Shown here piece by piece: positions 35,712-44,823 of a stretch of DNA of 64,000 nucleotides. How positions within the stretch are numbered: the stretch's first letter is position 1; every line of letters begins with the position of its first letter. The notes below the pieces were generated by a model. The model searched no databases. It saw only the letters and a program-made list of their open reading frames with translations, and was not told the origin of the DNA. Origin of the DNA: Geomonas oryzae. GTDB taxonomy: Bacteria > Desulfobacterota > Desulfuromonadia > Geobacterales > Geobacteraceae. The translations under genes were made by a program, and so were the position numbers. The stretch lies in contig NZ_RAHW01000001.1 in assembly GCF_004117875.1 (NCBI RefSeq), positions 372,001 through 436,000 of the forward strand, read 5' to 3'.

Positions 35712-37160
35712 ATGAAACTAAATACAAAGCTGGTGATGATCATGCTCACCATGCTGGTAGTCGCCACGCTGGTACTCTTCCTCCTGAACCAGTTCAGCCA
35801 GAACGACCTGGTGCAGGAGATCCAGGAGAGTTCCACGGTGGTCTCCAAGGCGATTCAGCTGAGCGTGGAGGACTTGACCTCTGAAGAGGAATCCTCCCGC
35901 CTCTCCGAGTACCTAAGCCACGCCAAGAACAAAGGGATCAACGAGATCAACATCATCAACAACGAGGGTGAGATCATCAACTCCTCCGACCCGGCGCAGG
36001 TCGGCAAGAAGCGCGAGATCAAGAAACTCGAGAAGGGTCTCAAGGCCTCGCGCCGCGGCGGCGGAGGGGGATCGCTCAAGCCCTACGACCTCGTCGTGCC
36101 GGTCATCGTCGGGGACGAGCAGCTGGGCTACGTGCAGATCAACCTCCTTTTGGACAACATCCGCGACATCCAGCACGCGAACTTCGTCCGGCGCCTCTCC
36201 GCCACGGTGCTCGTATTCATGGCGGGGATGATCCTCATCATCTTCCTGGCGCGCCGCTACACGAGCCCGATCAGGCGCCTGGCCACCAGCGTCAAGGAAG
36301 TCTCCGCCGGGGACCTGAGCGTCACCTTCGAGGCGGGAAGCGGCGACGAGATCGGCGAACTCGCAGCGAACCTGAACGAGATGGTGAAGAAGTTGAAGGA
36401 GAAGGAGCAGCTGGAAAAAAGGCTGTACGAGGCGGAACACCTCTCCAAGGTGGGGCAGCTGGCCGCCGGTATCGCCCACGAGATCCGCAACCCGCTGAAC
36501 TACATAAGCCTCGCCATCGACCACTTGAAGAGCGAGCTGCTGCCGACCTGCCGCGACAAGGGGGGCGAGCTCACCTCGATCGCGGACAACATCAAGGAAG
36601 AGGTCCGCAAGGCGAACTACATGGTCTTGAACTTCATGAACTACGGTCGGCCGCTCAAGCTGAAGCTGCAGCAGGTGAGCTACAACGACCTCGTCAGCAA
36701 GGCGATGCAGATCATGCAGGACCGGCTCGTCGAGCGCAACATCACCGTGGTCAGGGAAATCCCGGCGGATCTCCCCCCCCTGCAAATCGACCCGGAGCTG
36801 ATGCGAAACTGCCTCTGCAATTTCTTGAGCAACAGCACCCAGGCGATGCCCGAAGGGGGCCCCATCACGCTGGGGGCGGCGCTCGACGCCGACAACGGGG
36901 TTTTCCGCCTCACCTTCAGCGACCACGGCACCGGGATCGAGGAGCAGGACCTGGAGAAGGTCTTCCAGCCCTACTTCACCACGCGCGAGGCCGGCATAGG
37001 TCTCGGCCTCGCCATCACCGAGCGCATCATCAAGGAGCACGGCGGCAGCATCTCGGTTGCGAGCCGCAAGGGAGAAGGGACCACCTTCACCGTGCTCCTT
37101 CCGGCCCCCGGCGCGGCGCAGCAGAGGCAGGAAACGCGGGAAGCGGCGGCGCAGGCCTAA
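35712..37160 (+). CDS. Membrane sensor histidine kinase (HAMP-HisKA-HATPase)
   Basis: 482 residues from the ATG at 35712 (AAGGGTG just upstream). TM1 is near 7-29 (LVMIMLTMLVVATLVLFLLN), then a periplasmic sensor of about 130 residues with a Gly-rich run (RRGGGGGSLKPYD), TM2 (VLVFMAGMILIIFLARRY), HAMP (YTSPIRRLATSVKEVSAGDL), a HisKA H-box AAGIAHEIRNPLNYISLAID (phospho-His near 255), N-box CNFLSNSTQAMPEGG, G1 FSDHGTGIEEQDLEKVF and G2 GIGLGLAITERI. It is followed 42 bp later by a sigma54 response regulator, its obvious partner, an NtrB/ZraS-type pair. The stimulus is unknown. Confidence 0.93.
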   Translation: MKLNTKLVMIMLTMLVVATLVLFLLNQFSQNDLVQEIQESSTVVSKAIQLSVEDLTSEEESSRLSEYLSHAKNKGINEINIINNEGEIINSSDPAQVGKKREIKKLEKGLKASRRGGGGGSLKPYDLVVPVIVGDEQLGYVQINLLLDNIRDIQHANFVRRLSATVLVFMAGMILIIFLARRYTSPIRRLATSVKEVSAGDLSVTFEAGSGDEIGELAANLNEMVKKLKEKEQLEKRLYEAEHLSKVGQLAAGIAHEIRNPLNYISLAIDHLKSELLPTCRDKGGELTSIADNIKEEVRKANYMVLNFMNYGRPLKLKLQQVSYNDLVSKAMQIMQDRLVERNITVVREIPADLPPLQIDPELMRNCLCNFLSNSTQAMPEGGPITLGAALDADNGVFRLTFSDHGTGIEEQDLEKVFQPYFTTREAGIGLGLAITERIIKEHGGSISVASRKGEGTTFTVLLPAPGAAQQRQETREAAAQA

Positions 37161-37202
37161 GCCGCCGGCATCGATCAAGACATGAATGAGACAGGAGTGG
37201 TA

Positions 37203-38570
37203 ATGAGCGGCAGCATCCTGGTAGTAGACGACGAGAAAGGGCAGCGGGACATCCTGAGCGCCATCCTCACCAAGGCGGGGTACCGCCTCTGCACCGTGCC
37301 GAGCGCGGAGGAGGCGCTGCAGGAGTTGGGGCGCGCGGAGTACGACCTCCTGCTCACCGACCTGAAGATGCAGGGGATGACCGGGATGGAGCTCATGGAG
37401 CAGGTACTCGCGGAAAATCCCGCCCAGTGCGTGGTCATGATGACCGCCCACGGCACCATCGATTCCGCGGTGGAGGCGATGAAGAAGGGGGCCTTCGACT
37501 ACCTGGAGAAGCCGCTCGAACGCGAAAACCTGATCCTCACCGTGCAGCGCGCCTTCGAGCGCATCATGCTCCTGAAGGAAAACCGGGTGCTGCAGAAAAA
37601 GCTCGCCGAGACGAGGACGCTGCCGAACATGATCGGGGAGCACCCGAAGATGATGGAGGTGGCCCGCATCATCCACAAGATCGCCCCCACCTCCACCACG
37701 GTCCTCATCTACGGCGAGTCGGGAACCGGCAAGGAACTGGTGGCGCGCGCGATCCACGACGGCAGCCCGAGAAAGGACAAGGCGTTCTTCGCCATCAACT
37801 GCGCCGCCATCCCGGACGCGCTCATGGAAAGCGAGCTCTTCGGGCACGAAAAGGGGTCCTTTACCGGCGCAGGGAGCCGGGAGATCGGCATCTTCGAGGC
37901 GGCCGAGGGGGGCACGGTATTCCTGGACGAGATCGGCGAGATGAACGTCGCCATGCAGGCGAAGCTTTTGCGCGCCATCCAGGAGAAGGAGATCCGCAGG
38001 GTCGGCGGCAAGGTGAACATCCCGGTCGACGTGAGGATCATCTCGGCCACCAACAAGGACCTCGAGCAGGAAACCAAGCGCGGAAACTTCCGCGAGGACC
38101 TCTTCTACCGCCTGAACGTGATCCGCATCACCCTCCCCCCGCTGCGCGAACGGGGGAGCGACATCGTGACCCTCGCGCACTTCTTCCTGAAGAAGTACAG
38201 CGCGGCGTCCGGGATACCGGTCAAGGGGATCGGCAAACCAGCGCTCAAGATCCTTTTGGACTACAACTGGCCCGGCAACGTGCGCCAGCTCGAGTCGGTG
38301 ATCGAGCGCGGCGTCCTCATGGCGGAAAGCGATTACATTCAGCCCGAGGACCTGCCGGCCGAGGTGCACAACGAGGCGACCCCGGCAGGGTCGCTCCCCT
38401 TCGACTTCCCGGCCGAGGGGATATCCATCGACAACCTGGAGCGCGACCTGATCACGAAGGCCATGGAACGGGCCGACTGGGTCATCGCAAAAGCGGCACC
38501 ACTTCTTGGCATGAGCTACAAGACGCTACAATACCGGCTGGAGAAGTTCGGTATCGGGAGGCCGGAGTAA
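37203..38570 (+). CDS. Sigma54-dependent response regulator (NtrC family)
   Basis: 455 residues from the ATG at 37203, which has AGGAG 5 nt upstream (an ATG at 37182 is weaker). Receiver: ILVVDDEKGQRD and phospho-Asp in YDLLLTDLKMQGMTGME. AAA+: GESGTGKELVARAIH, the sigma54-contact loop GSFTGAGSRE and Walker B GTVFLDEIGEM. A Fis-type HTH closes the protein (KAAPLLGMSYKTLQYRLEKF). Partner of the upstream kinase. Glycogen phosphorylase starts 16 bp downstream, so it may be co-transcribed. Targets are not identifiable from the window. Confidence 0.94.
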   Translation: MSGSILVVDDEKGQRDILSAILTKAGYRLCTVPSAEEALQELGRAEYDLLLTDLKMQGMTGMELMEQVLAENPAQCVVMMTAHGTIDSAVEAMKKGAFDYLEKPLERENLILTVQRAFERIMLLKENRVLQKKLAETRTLPNMIGEHPKMMEVARIIHKIAPTSTTVLIYGESGTGKELVARAIHDGSPRKDKAFFAINCAAIPDALMESELFGHEKGSFTGAGSREIGIFEAAEGGTVFLDEIGEMNVAMQAKLLRAIQEKEIRRVGGKVNIPVDVRIISATNKDLEQETKRGNFREDLFYRLNVIRITLPPLRERGSDIVTLAHFFLKKYSAASGIPVKGIGKPALKILLDYNWPGNVRQLESVIERGVLMAESDYIQPEDLPAEVHNEATPAGSLPFDFPAEGISIDNLERDLITKAMERADWVIAKAAPLLGMSYKTLQYRLEKFGIGRPE

Positions 38571-38586
38571 GTAGCGAGGAGGCGGC

Positions 38587-41139
38587 ATGAACCTCTTCTC
38601 GACGCTGCACCGCTTCACCGTTGTCCCCTCGCTCCCGAAGGAGCTCACCGGGCTGCAACGGATCGCATACAACCTTTGGTGGACCTGGGAGCCGGAGGCC
38701 ATCGGCCTCTTCAAGCGGCTCGACCCGGAGCTTTGGCGCACCACGCGCCACAACCCGCTCGAGATGCTCGGCTCCCTCCAGCAGGCGACCTACGAGAGCC
38801 TGATGCTGGACGAGGGGTTCATGTCGCACCTCTGTCACGTGGAGGAGCGGCTTGGCGAGTACCTCGCCACGCGCACCTGGTACGAGCGGCACGGCAACCC
38901 GCACGCCCGCATCGCCTACTTCTCCATGGAGTTCGGCCTGCACGAGTCGCTCCCGGTCTACTCGGGGGGGCTTGGCATCCTGGCCGGAGACCACCTCAAA
39001 TCCGCGAGCGACCTGGGGCTCCCGCTCGTCGGGGTCGGGCTCCTGTACCGGCAGGGTTACTTCCGCCAGTACCTGAACCTCGAGGGGTGGCAGCAGGAGA
39101 TCTACCCCGAAAACGACTTCTACAACCTTCCCCTCACCCTCGAGCGCGACGCCGACGGCAACCCGCTCTCCTTCGAGGTCGAGTACCCCGGACGCCCGGT
39201 GCGGGTGCAGATCTGGCGCGTCATCGTGGGGCGGGTGCGCCTGTTTCTGCTCGACACCAACCTCGAAGAGAACGCCCCCGCGGACCGGGAGATCACGACG
39301 CGCCTTTACGGCGGCGACCAGGAGATGCGCATCCGCCAGGAGATCCTGCTCGGCATCGGCGGGGTCCGGGCGCTGCGCCTTCTTGGGGTAGAGCCCAACG
39401 TCTGCCACATGAACGAGGGGCATGCCGCCTTCCTCGCCCTGGAGCGTATCCGCCTCCTGATGGAGGAGCGCTCGCTCACCTTCGGCGAGGCGATGGAGGC
39501 GGTGCGCGGCGGCAACGTCTTCACCACCCACACGCCGGTCGAGGCGGGCATCGACCACTTCCCCCCCGAGCTTCTCGAGCGCTACCTTGGGCAGTACTAC
39601 CGCCGCCTCGGGCTCTCCCGGGAGCAGTTCCTGGCCCTCGGCATGCAGAACCACGGCAGGAGCAACGAGAACTTCTGCATGGCGGTCCTCGCCATGAAGC
39701 TCTCGGTGCATTCAAACGGCGTGAGCGAACTGCACGGCATGGTCTCGCGCCGCATGTGGGCCGACGTCTGGCCCGACCTCCCCGAAGAACAACTCCCACT
39801 CACCTACGTGACCAACGGCGTGCACCAGAAGAGCTGGCTCTCCGAGGAGATGAGCGGCCTTCTGACCCGCTACTTAGGGACCCGCTGGATCGAACAGAGC
39901 GACGACGCCCTCTGGCGCAAGGTCTCGCGCATCCCGGACGCCGAGCTTTGGCGCACGCACCGCCGCGGCACCGAGCGCCTCGTGGACTACGCCAGGCATT
40001 CGCTGAAGACCCAGTTGCAGAAACTCGACGCGAGCACCAAGGAGATCGATCGCGCCGGCGACGTACTCGACCCGGAGATCCTCACCATCGGGTTCGCGCG
40101 CCGCTTCGCGACCTACAAGCGCGGCACGCTCCTTCTGCACGACAAGGAGCGCCTGGACCGGATCCTGAACCACCCGGAGCGCCCGGTGCAGATAGTCTTC
40201 GCCGGGAAGGCGCACCCCGCCGACCACCAGGGGAAGGAGCTCATCCGGCAGATCGTGCAGCTTTCCAAAGAGGAGAAGTTCCGGCGCCGCATCCTCTTCC
40301 TCGAAGACTACGACATCTCGGTGGCCCGGCGCCTCGTGCAGGGGGTGGACGTCTGGCTCAACACGCCGCTGAGACCTTTGGAGGCAAGCGGCACGAGCGG
40401 CATGAAGGCGGCCTTCAACGGCGGGCTCAACATGAGCATCCTGGACGGCTGGTGGTGCGAGGGGTACCGCGGGAACAACGGATGGGCCATCGGCAGGGGG
40501 GAGGTCTACGACGACCTCACCTACCAGAACGAGGTGGAGAGCCGGGCCATCTACGACCTTCTGGAGAAGGAGATCGTGCCGCTTTTCTACAACCGGGGGA
40601 GCGACGGCGTGCCGCGCGGCTGGACCGCTTTCATGAAGACATCGATGGAGACCCTCTGCCCGGTGTTCTCCACGCACCGCATGGTGCAGGAGTACGCCCG
40701 TCGCTGCTACCTCCCCGCCTTCGAGCACTGGGAGCGGCTGAACCGGGACGACCTGAGGCTCGCGGTCGAGCTCGCGCGCTGGAAGGAGCGGCTGCACGGC
40801 GTGTGGGGGGGGCTTTCCATCGTGGCGGTGGAGGCCACGTGCGCGCGGGAGGTTACCGTCGGGGAGCGGGTTCCCATCTCGGTGCAGATCACCCCCGGCG
40901 AGGTGCCGCTCTCGGAAATCGCGGTCGAGGTGTACTTCGGGGTGCTCGATTCGAGGGGATCGATCGTGGGAGGGGAAGTGGTGCCGCTTGCCCCCGCACC
41001 CGACCCGGAACGGGCCGGTCACTTCGGCGGAGAACTTGAGTGCCGCTTCTGCGGGCGGCACGGCTTTATGTTGAGGGTCATGCCGCGGCACCCGGAACTG
41101 GGGACCGTGTACGACCCGGGGCTGATCCTTTGGGGGTGA
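38587..41139 (+). CDS. glgP: Alpha-glucan (glycogen) phosphorylase, short-type GT35
   Basis: 850 residues. Releases glucose-1-phosphate from alpha-1,4-glucans. The N-terminal DUF3417 segment (LPKELTGLQRIAYNLWWTWE) is typical of the shorter archaeal/bacterial phosphorylase class. YFSMEFGLHESLPVYSGGLG, GHAAFLALERIRLLM, ITIGFARRFATYKRG-like text and the PLP-lysine loop EASGTSGMKAAFNGGLN (Lys607) are all present. GAGGAGG lies upstream of the ATG. It starts 16 bp after the response-regulator stop. Its end faces flhB at 24 bp with no clear terminator. Confidence 0.95.
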   Translation: MNLFSTLHRFTVVPSLPKELTGLQRIAYNLWWTWEPEAIGLFKRLDPELWRTTRHNPLEMLGSLQQATYESLMLDEGFMSHLCHVEERLGEYLATRTWYERHGNPHARIAYFSMEFGLHESLPVYSGGLGILAGDHLKSASDLGLPLVGVGLLYRQGYFRQYLNLEGWQQEIYPENDFYNLPLTLERDADGNPLSFEVEYPGRPVRVQIWRVIVGRVRLFLLDTNLEENAPADREITTRLYGGDQEMRIRQEILLGIGGVRALRLLGVEPNVCHMNEGHAAFLALERIRLLMEERSLTFGEAMEAVRGGNVFTTHTPVEAGIDHFPPELLERYLGQYYRRLGLSREQFLALGMQNHGRSNENFCMAVLAMKLSVHSNGVSELHGMVSRRMWADVWPDLPEEQLPLTYVTNGVHQKSWLSEEMSGLLTRYLGTRWIEQSDDALWRKVSRIPDAELWRTHRRGTERLVDYARHSLKTQLQKLDASTKEIDRAGDVLDPEILTIGFARRFATYKRGTLLLHDKERLDRILNHPERPVQIVFAGKAHPADHQGKELIRQIVQLSKEEKFRRRILFLEDYDISVARRLVQGVDVWLNTPLRPLEASGTSGMKAAFNGGLNMSILDGWWCEGYRGNNGWAIGRGEVYDDLTYQNEVESRAIYDLLEKEIVPLFYNRGSDGVPRGWTAFMKTSMETLCPVFSTHRMVQEYARRCYLPAFEHWERLNRDDLRLAVELARWKERLHGVWGGLSIVAVEATCAREVTVGERVPISVQITPGEVPLSEIAVEVYFGVLDSRGSIVGGEVVPLAPAPDPERAGHFGGELECRFCGRHGFMLRVMPRHPELGTVYDPGLILWG

Positions 41140-41163
41140 TTCCGTGGAGGTGAGGCGCCCGCC

Positions 41164-42222
41164 TCACCTCTTCTTCAGGCTGTAGACGTAGGCCAGGATC
41201 TCGGCGACCGCGGCGTAGAGCCCCTCCGGGATCTCGGTCCCCTCGTCCACCTGGGCGTGCAGCTCGCGGGCGAGGAAGCGGTTTTCCACCAGGGTCACCC
41301 CGTTCTCCCGCGCCACTATCTTGATCTGCAGCGCCATCTCGTCGACACCCTTGAAGATCACCATCGGGGCGGACATCTTGAAGCGGTCGTATTTCAGCGC
41401 CACGGCGTAGTGGGTCGGGTTGGTGACCACGACGTCCGCCGTCGGCACGATCTGGCGCATGCGGCGGCGCGCCATCTGGAAGGCCTTCTGGCGCTGCTTC
41501 CCCTTGATGGCCGGGTCCCCCTCCGTGTTCTTGTGCTCGTCCTTCACCTCCTGCTTGGTCATCATCAGGTTCTCGGTGAAACGCCACTTCACGAAGGCGA
41601 GGTCGAGGACCGCGAGGAGGATCAGCACCCCGCAGGTATGGAGCACGATCTTGAAGGCGAGGTGCCCTATGAACTGCAGGATCCCCTGCAGGTCCTGGTC
41701 CACCAGAAAGACGATCCCCTCCATCTCCTCGGCGAGGATCTTGTAGGCCATGTACCCCACGATCGCCATCTTCATGAAGGACTTCGCCACCTCGAAGACC
41801 GAGTCCTTGTTGAAGAGCCTCGACACCCCCTGCGCCGGGTTCAGGCGCCCCAGGTCGAACTTCAACTTCTCGGAGCTCAGGTTGATCCCCCCCTGGCCGA
41901 TCTCCACCGCCATCCCCGCGATGAGGCAGACCAGCATGAACGGGGCGACCATGATCGCCAGGTTGGCGAACTCCTTCATCATCAGGTGATGCACCCCGCC
42001 CGGGGTCACCTCGATGGTGGCGAGCCCCCCGAAGATGTCCCTCATGGTCCCCTGCAGCGTCTTAAGGATGAGCCCCGAGGTCGCGTAGAGGCCGATCATG
42101 GCCGCGATGAGGGTGAAGGCCGAGGTCATCTCGCGGCTGCGCGCGACCTGTCCCTTGCTCTTCGCGTCGGAGATCTTCTTGCTTGTAGGTTTCTCTGTTT
42201 TTGAGTGTTTGTCGTCGGACAT
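41164..42222 (-). CDS. flhB: Flagellar type III export protein FlhB
   Basis: 352 residues: a basic N-terminus (KTEKPTSKKISDAKSKGQVA), four TM helices, then the cytoplasmic switch domain with the self-cleaving VVVTNPTHYAVALKY (the NPTH motif, about residue 270). FlhB switches export specificity from rod/hook to filament substrates, in concert with FliK, which is encoded in this same cluster. It is last in the fliL-flhB operon, 9 bp after fliR. Confidence 0.97.
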   Translation of the reverse strand: MSDDKHSKTEKPTSKKISDAKSKGQVARSREMTSAFTLIAAMIGLYATSGLILKTLQGTMRDIFGGLATIEVTPGGVHHLMMKEFANLAIMVAPFMLVCLIAGMAVEIGQGGINLSSEKLKFDLGRLNPAQGVSRLFNKDSVFEVAKSFMKMAIVGYMAYKILAEEMEGIVFLVDQDLQGILQFIGHLAFKIVLHTCGVLILLAVLDLAFVKWRFTENLMMTKQEVKDEHKNTEGDPAIKGKQRQKAFQMARRRMRQIVPTADVVVTNPTHYAVALKYDRFKMSAPMVIFKGVDEMALQIKIVARENGVTLVENRFLARELHAQVDEGTEIPEGLYAAVAEILAYVYSLKKR

Positions 42223-42231
42223 CGGAGGGCC

Positions 42232-43017
42232 TTAGGCTAAGAGCCTGAAGAGCGTGCGCATCTGGTCCGTGAAGTTGGCGAAGCTTCCCTGCAGCACCCT
42301 GAGGAAGATCGGGAGGGAGATGCCGAGGAGGAGGAAGCCGATCCCGATGTTGAGCGGCATGCTCACCATGAAGACGTTCATGGCGGGGAAGCTTCTCGCC
42401 ACGATGCCGAGCGCCACGGTGGTCGCCAAAAGGGCCACCGAGACCGGCGCCGCGAGCTTCACCGCGATGACGAAGACCCCGGTGCTCGCCTGGGCCAGGA
42501 ACTTCAAAAGCCCCCCGCTCACGTGCCAGGCCCCGAGCGGGATCACCTGGTAGCTCTCCACCATCGCCCTGATGAAGAAGTGGTGCACGCCGAGCGAAAG
42601 GAAGATGAGGGTGGCGAGCGCCCCCTGGAAGATCGCCATGGTCGGGACGTTGTTCTGGGTGGTCGGGTCGAACTGGGCGGCGATTGATATCCCCATCTGG
42701 GTACCCACCATCTGGCCGCAGAGCTCCACCGCGGCGAAGACGAACTGCGAGATCGCCCCGAGGGTGAGCCCGATGAGCGCTTCCTGCACCACCAGGAGGA
42801 TGAGGGAGATGGAGTCGTTCGCCGCGGTCATCGCCTGCGGCCGGATGATCGGGAAGATGAGCAGGGTCAGGGCGAAGATGAGCACCGCCTTGACGCGGTT
42901 TGGCACCACGCGGGCGCCGAAGATCGGGATCGCCATGAAGAGTCCCGACACCCGGGCGAGAACCAGGCCGAAGGGGATCAGGTCGGCCAGGGTGCTTAAG
43001 GGGAGGGAGTCGAACAC
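42232..43017 (-). CDS. fliR: Flagellar type III export protein FliR
   Basis: 261 residues, six or so hydrophobic helices (PFGLVLARVSGLFMAIPIFG, ALIGLTLGAISQFVFAAVEL, MPLNIGIGFLLLGISLPIFL). The conserved AVELCGQMVGTQMGISIAAQ and FDPTTQNN stretches identify FliR of the export gate. Length is normal. It starts 2 bp after the fliQ stop. Confidence 0.96.
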   Translation of the reverse strand: MFDSLPLSTLADLIPFGLVLARVSGLFMAIPIFGARVVPNRVKAVLIFALTLLIFPIIRPQAMTAANDSISLILLVVQEALIGLTLGAISQFVFAAVELCGQMVGTQMGISIAAQFDPTTQNNVPTMAIFQGALATLIFLSLGVHHFFIRAMVESYQVIPLGAWHVSGGLLKFLAQASTGVFVIAVKLAAPVSVALLATTVALGIVARSFPAMNVFMVSMPLNIGIGFLLLGISLPIFLRVLQGSFANFTDQMRTLFRLLA

Positions 43018-43019
43018 AC

Positions 43020-43289
43020 CTAGTGCCTCATGTTCGCGATCATGCCGTAGATCTCGCGCGTGAAGTCGCTCATGTACATCATCATCCAGGGGAAGAAGAC
43101 GACCATGGCGACCATGACCGCGATGATCTTGGGCGCGAAGGCGAGCGTCGCCTCGTTGATCGAGGTCACCGCCTGGAAGATGCTGACGAGGAGGCCCACC
43201 ACGAGGGCGCAGATGAGAAGCGGCGCCGAGAGGAGGATCACCGCCTCGAAGCTCCGCCTGCCGAGTTGCACTACCATTTCCGGGGTCAT
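43020..43289 (-). CDS. fliQ: Flagellar type III export protein FliQ
   Basis: 89 residues with two TM helices (EAVILLSAPLLICALVVGLL and IIAVMVAMVVFFPWMMMYM) and the conserved SIFQAVTSINEATLAFAPK, the standard FliQ sequence. Export-gate subunit. AAGGAGTTGGT precedes the ATG. Confidence 0.97.
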   Translation of the reverse strand: MTPEMVVQLGRRSFEAVILLSAPLLICALVVGLLVSIFQAVTSINEATLAFAPKIIAVMVAMVVFFPWMMMYMSDFTREIYGMIANMRH

Positions 43290-43298
43290 ACCAACTCC

Positions 43299-44063
43299 TT
43301 ATCCGAAGCTCTTCACGAGCGACCCGATGACGAGCCCCCAGCCGTCCACCAGCACGAAGAGGAGGATCTTGAAGGGAAGCGAGATCATCACCGGCGGCAG
43401 CATCATCATACCCATCGACATGAGCACCGAGGCGACCACCATGTCCAGCACGAGGAACGGGATGAAGATGAGAAACCCGATCTGGAACGCGGTCTTCAGC
43501 TCGCTCACCATGTAGGCCGGGATCAGCGTCATGGTCGGGATGTCGTCGGCGTTACGCGGCCTCGGGAGCTTGGAGAGGCTGATGAAAAGCGCCAGGTCCT
43601 TCTCGCGCACCTGGGAGAGCATGAATTTCCTGAGCGGCGCCACGCCGCGCTTGAGCGCCTCCTCCTGGGTGATCGTGTTCGCCTTGTAGGGCTGCAGCGC
43701 CTGGGTGTTCACCTGCTGCCAGACCGGCGCCATCACGAAGAAGGTGAGAAACAGCGACAGCCCGACGATGATCTGGTTCGAGGGGGCCTGCTGCGTCCCG
43801 AGCGCCGAACGGAGAAAGGAGAGCACCACGACGATGCGTGTGAAGGAGGTGGTCATCATCAAAAGGCTTGGCGCCAGCGAGATGACCGTCATCATGAAGA
43901 AGATCTGCAGCACCACGGAGACGTCGCCCGGCTTGCTCACCTTGCCGACCCCGACGCTCACCGTGGGGAGGGAGAGGGGCTCGGCACCCGCAGTCGCGAC
44001 CAGAACGAGGGAGAGGGCCGCCAGAAGAACGACCCCGAGGATCTTGTCAGCTTTCACGCACAT
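43299..44063 (-). CDS. fliP: Flagellar type III export protein FliP
   Basis: 254 residues with a cleavable signal (KILGVVLLAALSLVLVATAG) and the FliP core: VLQIFFMMTVISLAPSLLMM, TSFTRIVVVLSFLRSALGTQ, PSNQIIVGLSLFLTFFVMAP and MTLIPAYMVSELKTAFQIGF. Export-gate subunit. Its start overlaps the end of fliO by 10 bp. Confidence 0.97.
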   Translation of the reverse strand: MCVKADKILGVVLLAALSLVLVATAGAEPLSLPTVSVGVGKVSKPGDVSVVLQIFFMMTVISLAPSLLMMTTSFTRIVVVLSFLRSALGTQQAPSNQIIVGLSLFLTFFVMAPVWQQVNTQALQPYKANTITQEEALKRGVAPLRKFMLSQVREKDLALFISLSKLPRPRNADDIPTMTLIPAYMVSELKTAFQIGFLIFIPFLVLDMVVASVLMSMGMMMLPPVMISLPFKILLFVLVDGWGLVIGSLVKSFG

Positions 44064-44521
44064 CCACCGCTTTTCCTTAACTGTGCGAGCGGCGCCTCCC
44101 TGCGCGGGAGCACGCCCTTGAGCGCCGCCAGCTTGTCCTTGAGCCCGGCCGGTACGACCAGCCCCCCGACCCCTTCGGGGACCACCTCGATCTCCTCCAG
44201 CATCTCCACCTGCTTCAGGAGGGTGACCCCCTCGCCGCTGTTGCTAAGGAGCAGGTATTCTCCGCCCACCTCCACCAGCATGAGCGACTTCTTGGGCGCC
44301 AGGTGCTTCGTCTCCACCACCCGGATGTAACCGCCCCGGTTCCCCTGCGGCATCTTCATCAGGCGCCCGGCGAGGTAATAGAGGATCAGGATGATCCCGA
44401 TCACGAGCATGAGCGAGCCCGCCATCTGGGCCAGGCTCCCGACCAGGTCGGGCCCCCCTTCGGCGTGTGCCGCCCCCGGAAGGGCCAAAAGCGCTGCGGT
44501 CACTGCGGCGAGCGTTCTCAT
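44054..44521 (-). CDS. fliO: Flagellar biosynthesis protein FliO
   Basis: 155 residues from the ATG at 44519-44521; a longer frame upstream only reads fliN out of frame. Signal-like MRTLAAVTAALLALPGAAHA, then one TM helix (AGSLMLVIGIILILYYLAGR) and a cytoplasmic part with GYIRVVETKHLAPKKSLMLV and VGGEYLLLSNSGEGVTLL, the FliO core. FliO chaperones FliP assembly. The ATGA overlap with fliN is 4 bp. Confidence 0.93.
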   Translation of the reverse strand: MRTLAAVTAALLALPGAAHAEGGPDLVGSLAQMAGSLMLVIGIILILYYLAGRLMKMPQGNRGGYIRVVETKHLAPKKSLMLVEVGGEYLLLSNSGEGVTLLKQVEMLEEIEVVPEGVGGLVVPAGLKDKLAALKGVLPRREAPLAQLRKSGGCA

Positions 44522-44823
44522 AACACCTTGTCCACCCTTTCGTTCGGGCTCACGATGTCGAGGAGCCTGATGCCGAACTTGTCGTTCACCACCACCGCCT
44601 CGCCGCGCGCCACGAGCTTCGAGTTCACGAAGACGTCCAGCGGTTCGCCGGCCAGCTTGGTGAGCTCCACCACCGACCCCTGGTTCAGCTGCAAAACGTC
44701 CCGCACGAGGAGCTTGGTGCGCCCGAGCTCGACGGTCAGCTGCAGCGGGATATCCATGATGAAGTCCAGGTTCTTCATCTGCGGGGCTTCCTTCTGTTCG
44801 TCCAAAGCGAGTTTTTCGCTCAA
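44518..44823 (-). CDS. fliN: Flagellar motor switch protein FliN
   Basis: 101 residues, essentially one SpoA (surface presentation) domain: LDFIMDIPLQLTVELGRTKL, VRDVLQLNQGSVVELTKLAG, LDVFVNSKLVARGEAVVVND, KFGIRLLDIVSPNERVDKVL. C-ring subunit. It overlaps fliM and fliO by 4 bp each. Confidence 0.97.
   Translation of the reverse strand: MSEKLALDEQKEAPQMKNLDFIMDIPLQLTVELGRTKLLVRDVLQLNQGSVVELTKLAGEPLDVFVNSKLVARGEAVVVNDKFGIRLLDIVSPNERVDKVL

Noticed and set aside
35913-38369. 818-residue minus-strand frame opposite the kinase/regulator pair
   Set aside because: No motif, His/Val/Asp/Leu-rich, fully overlaps two real genes on the plus strand.
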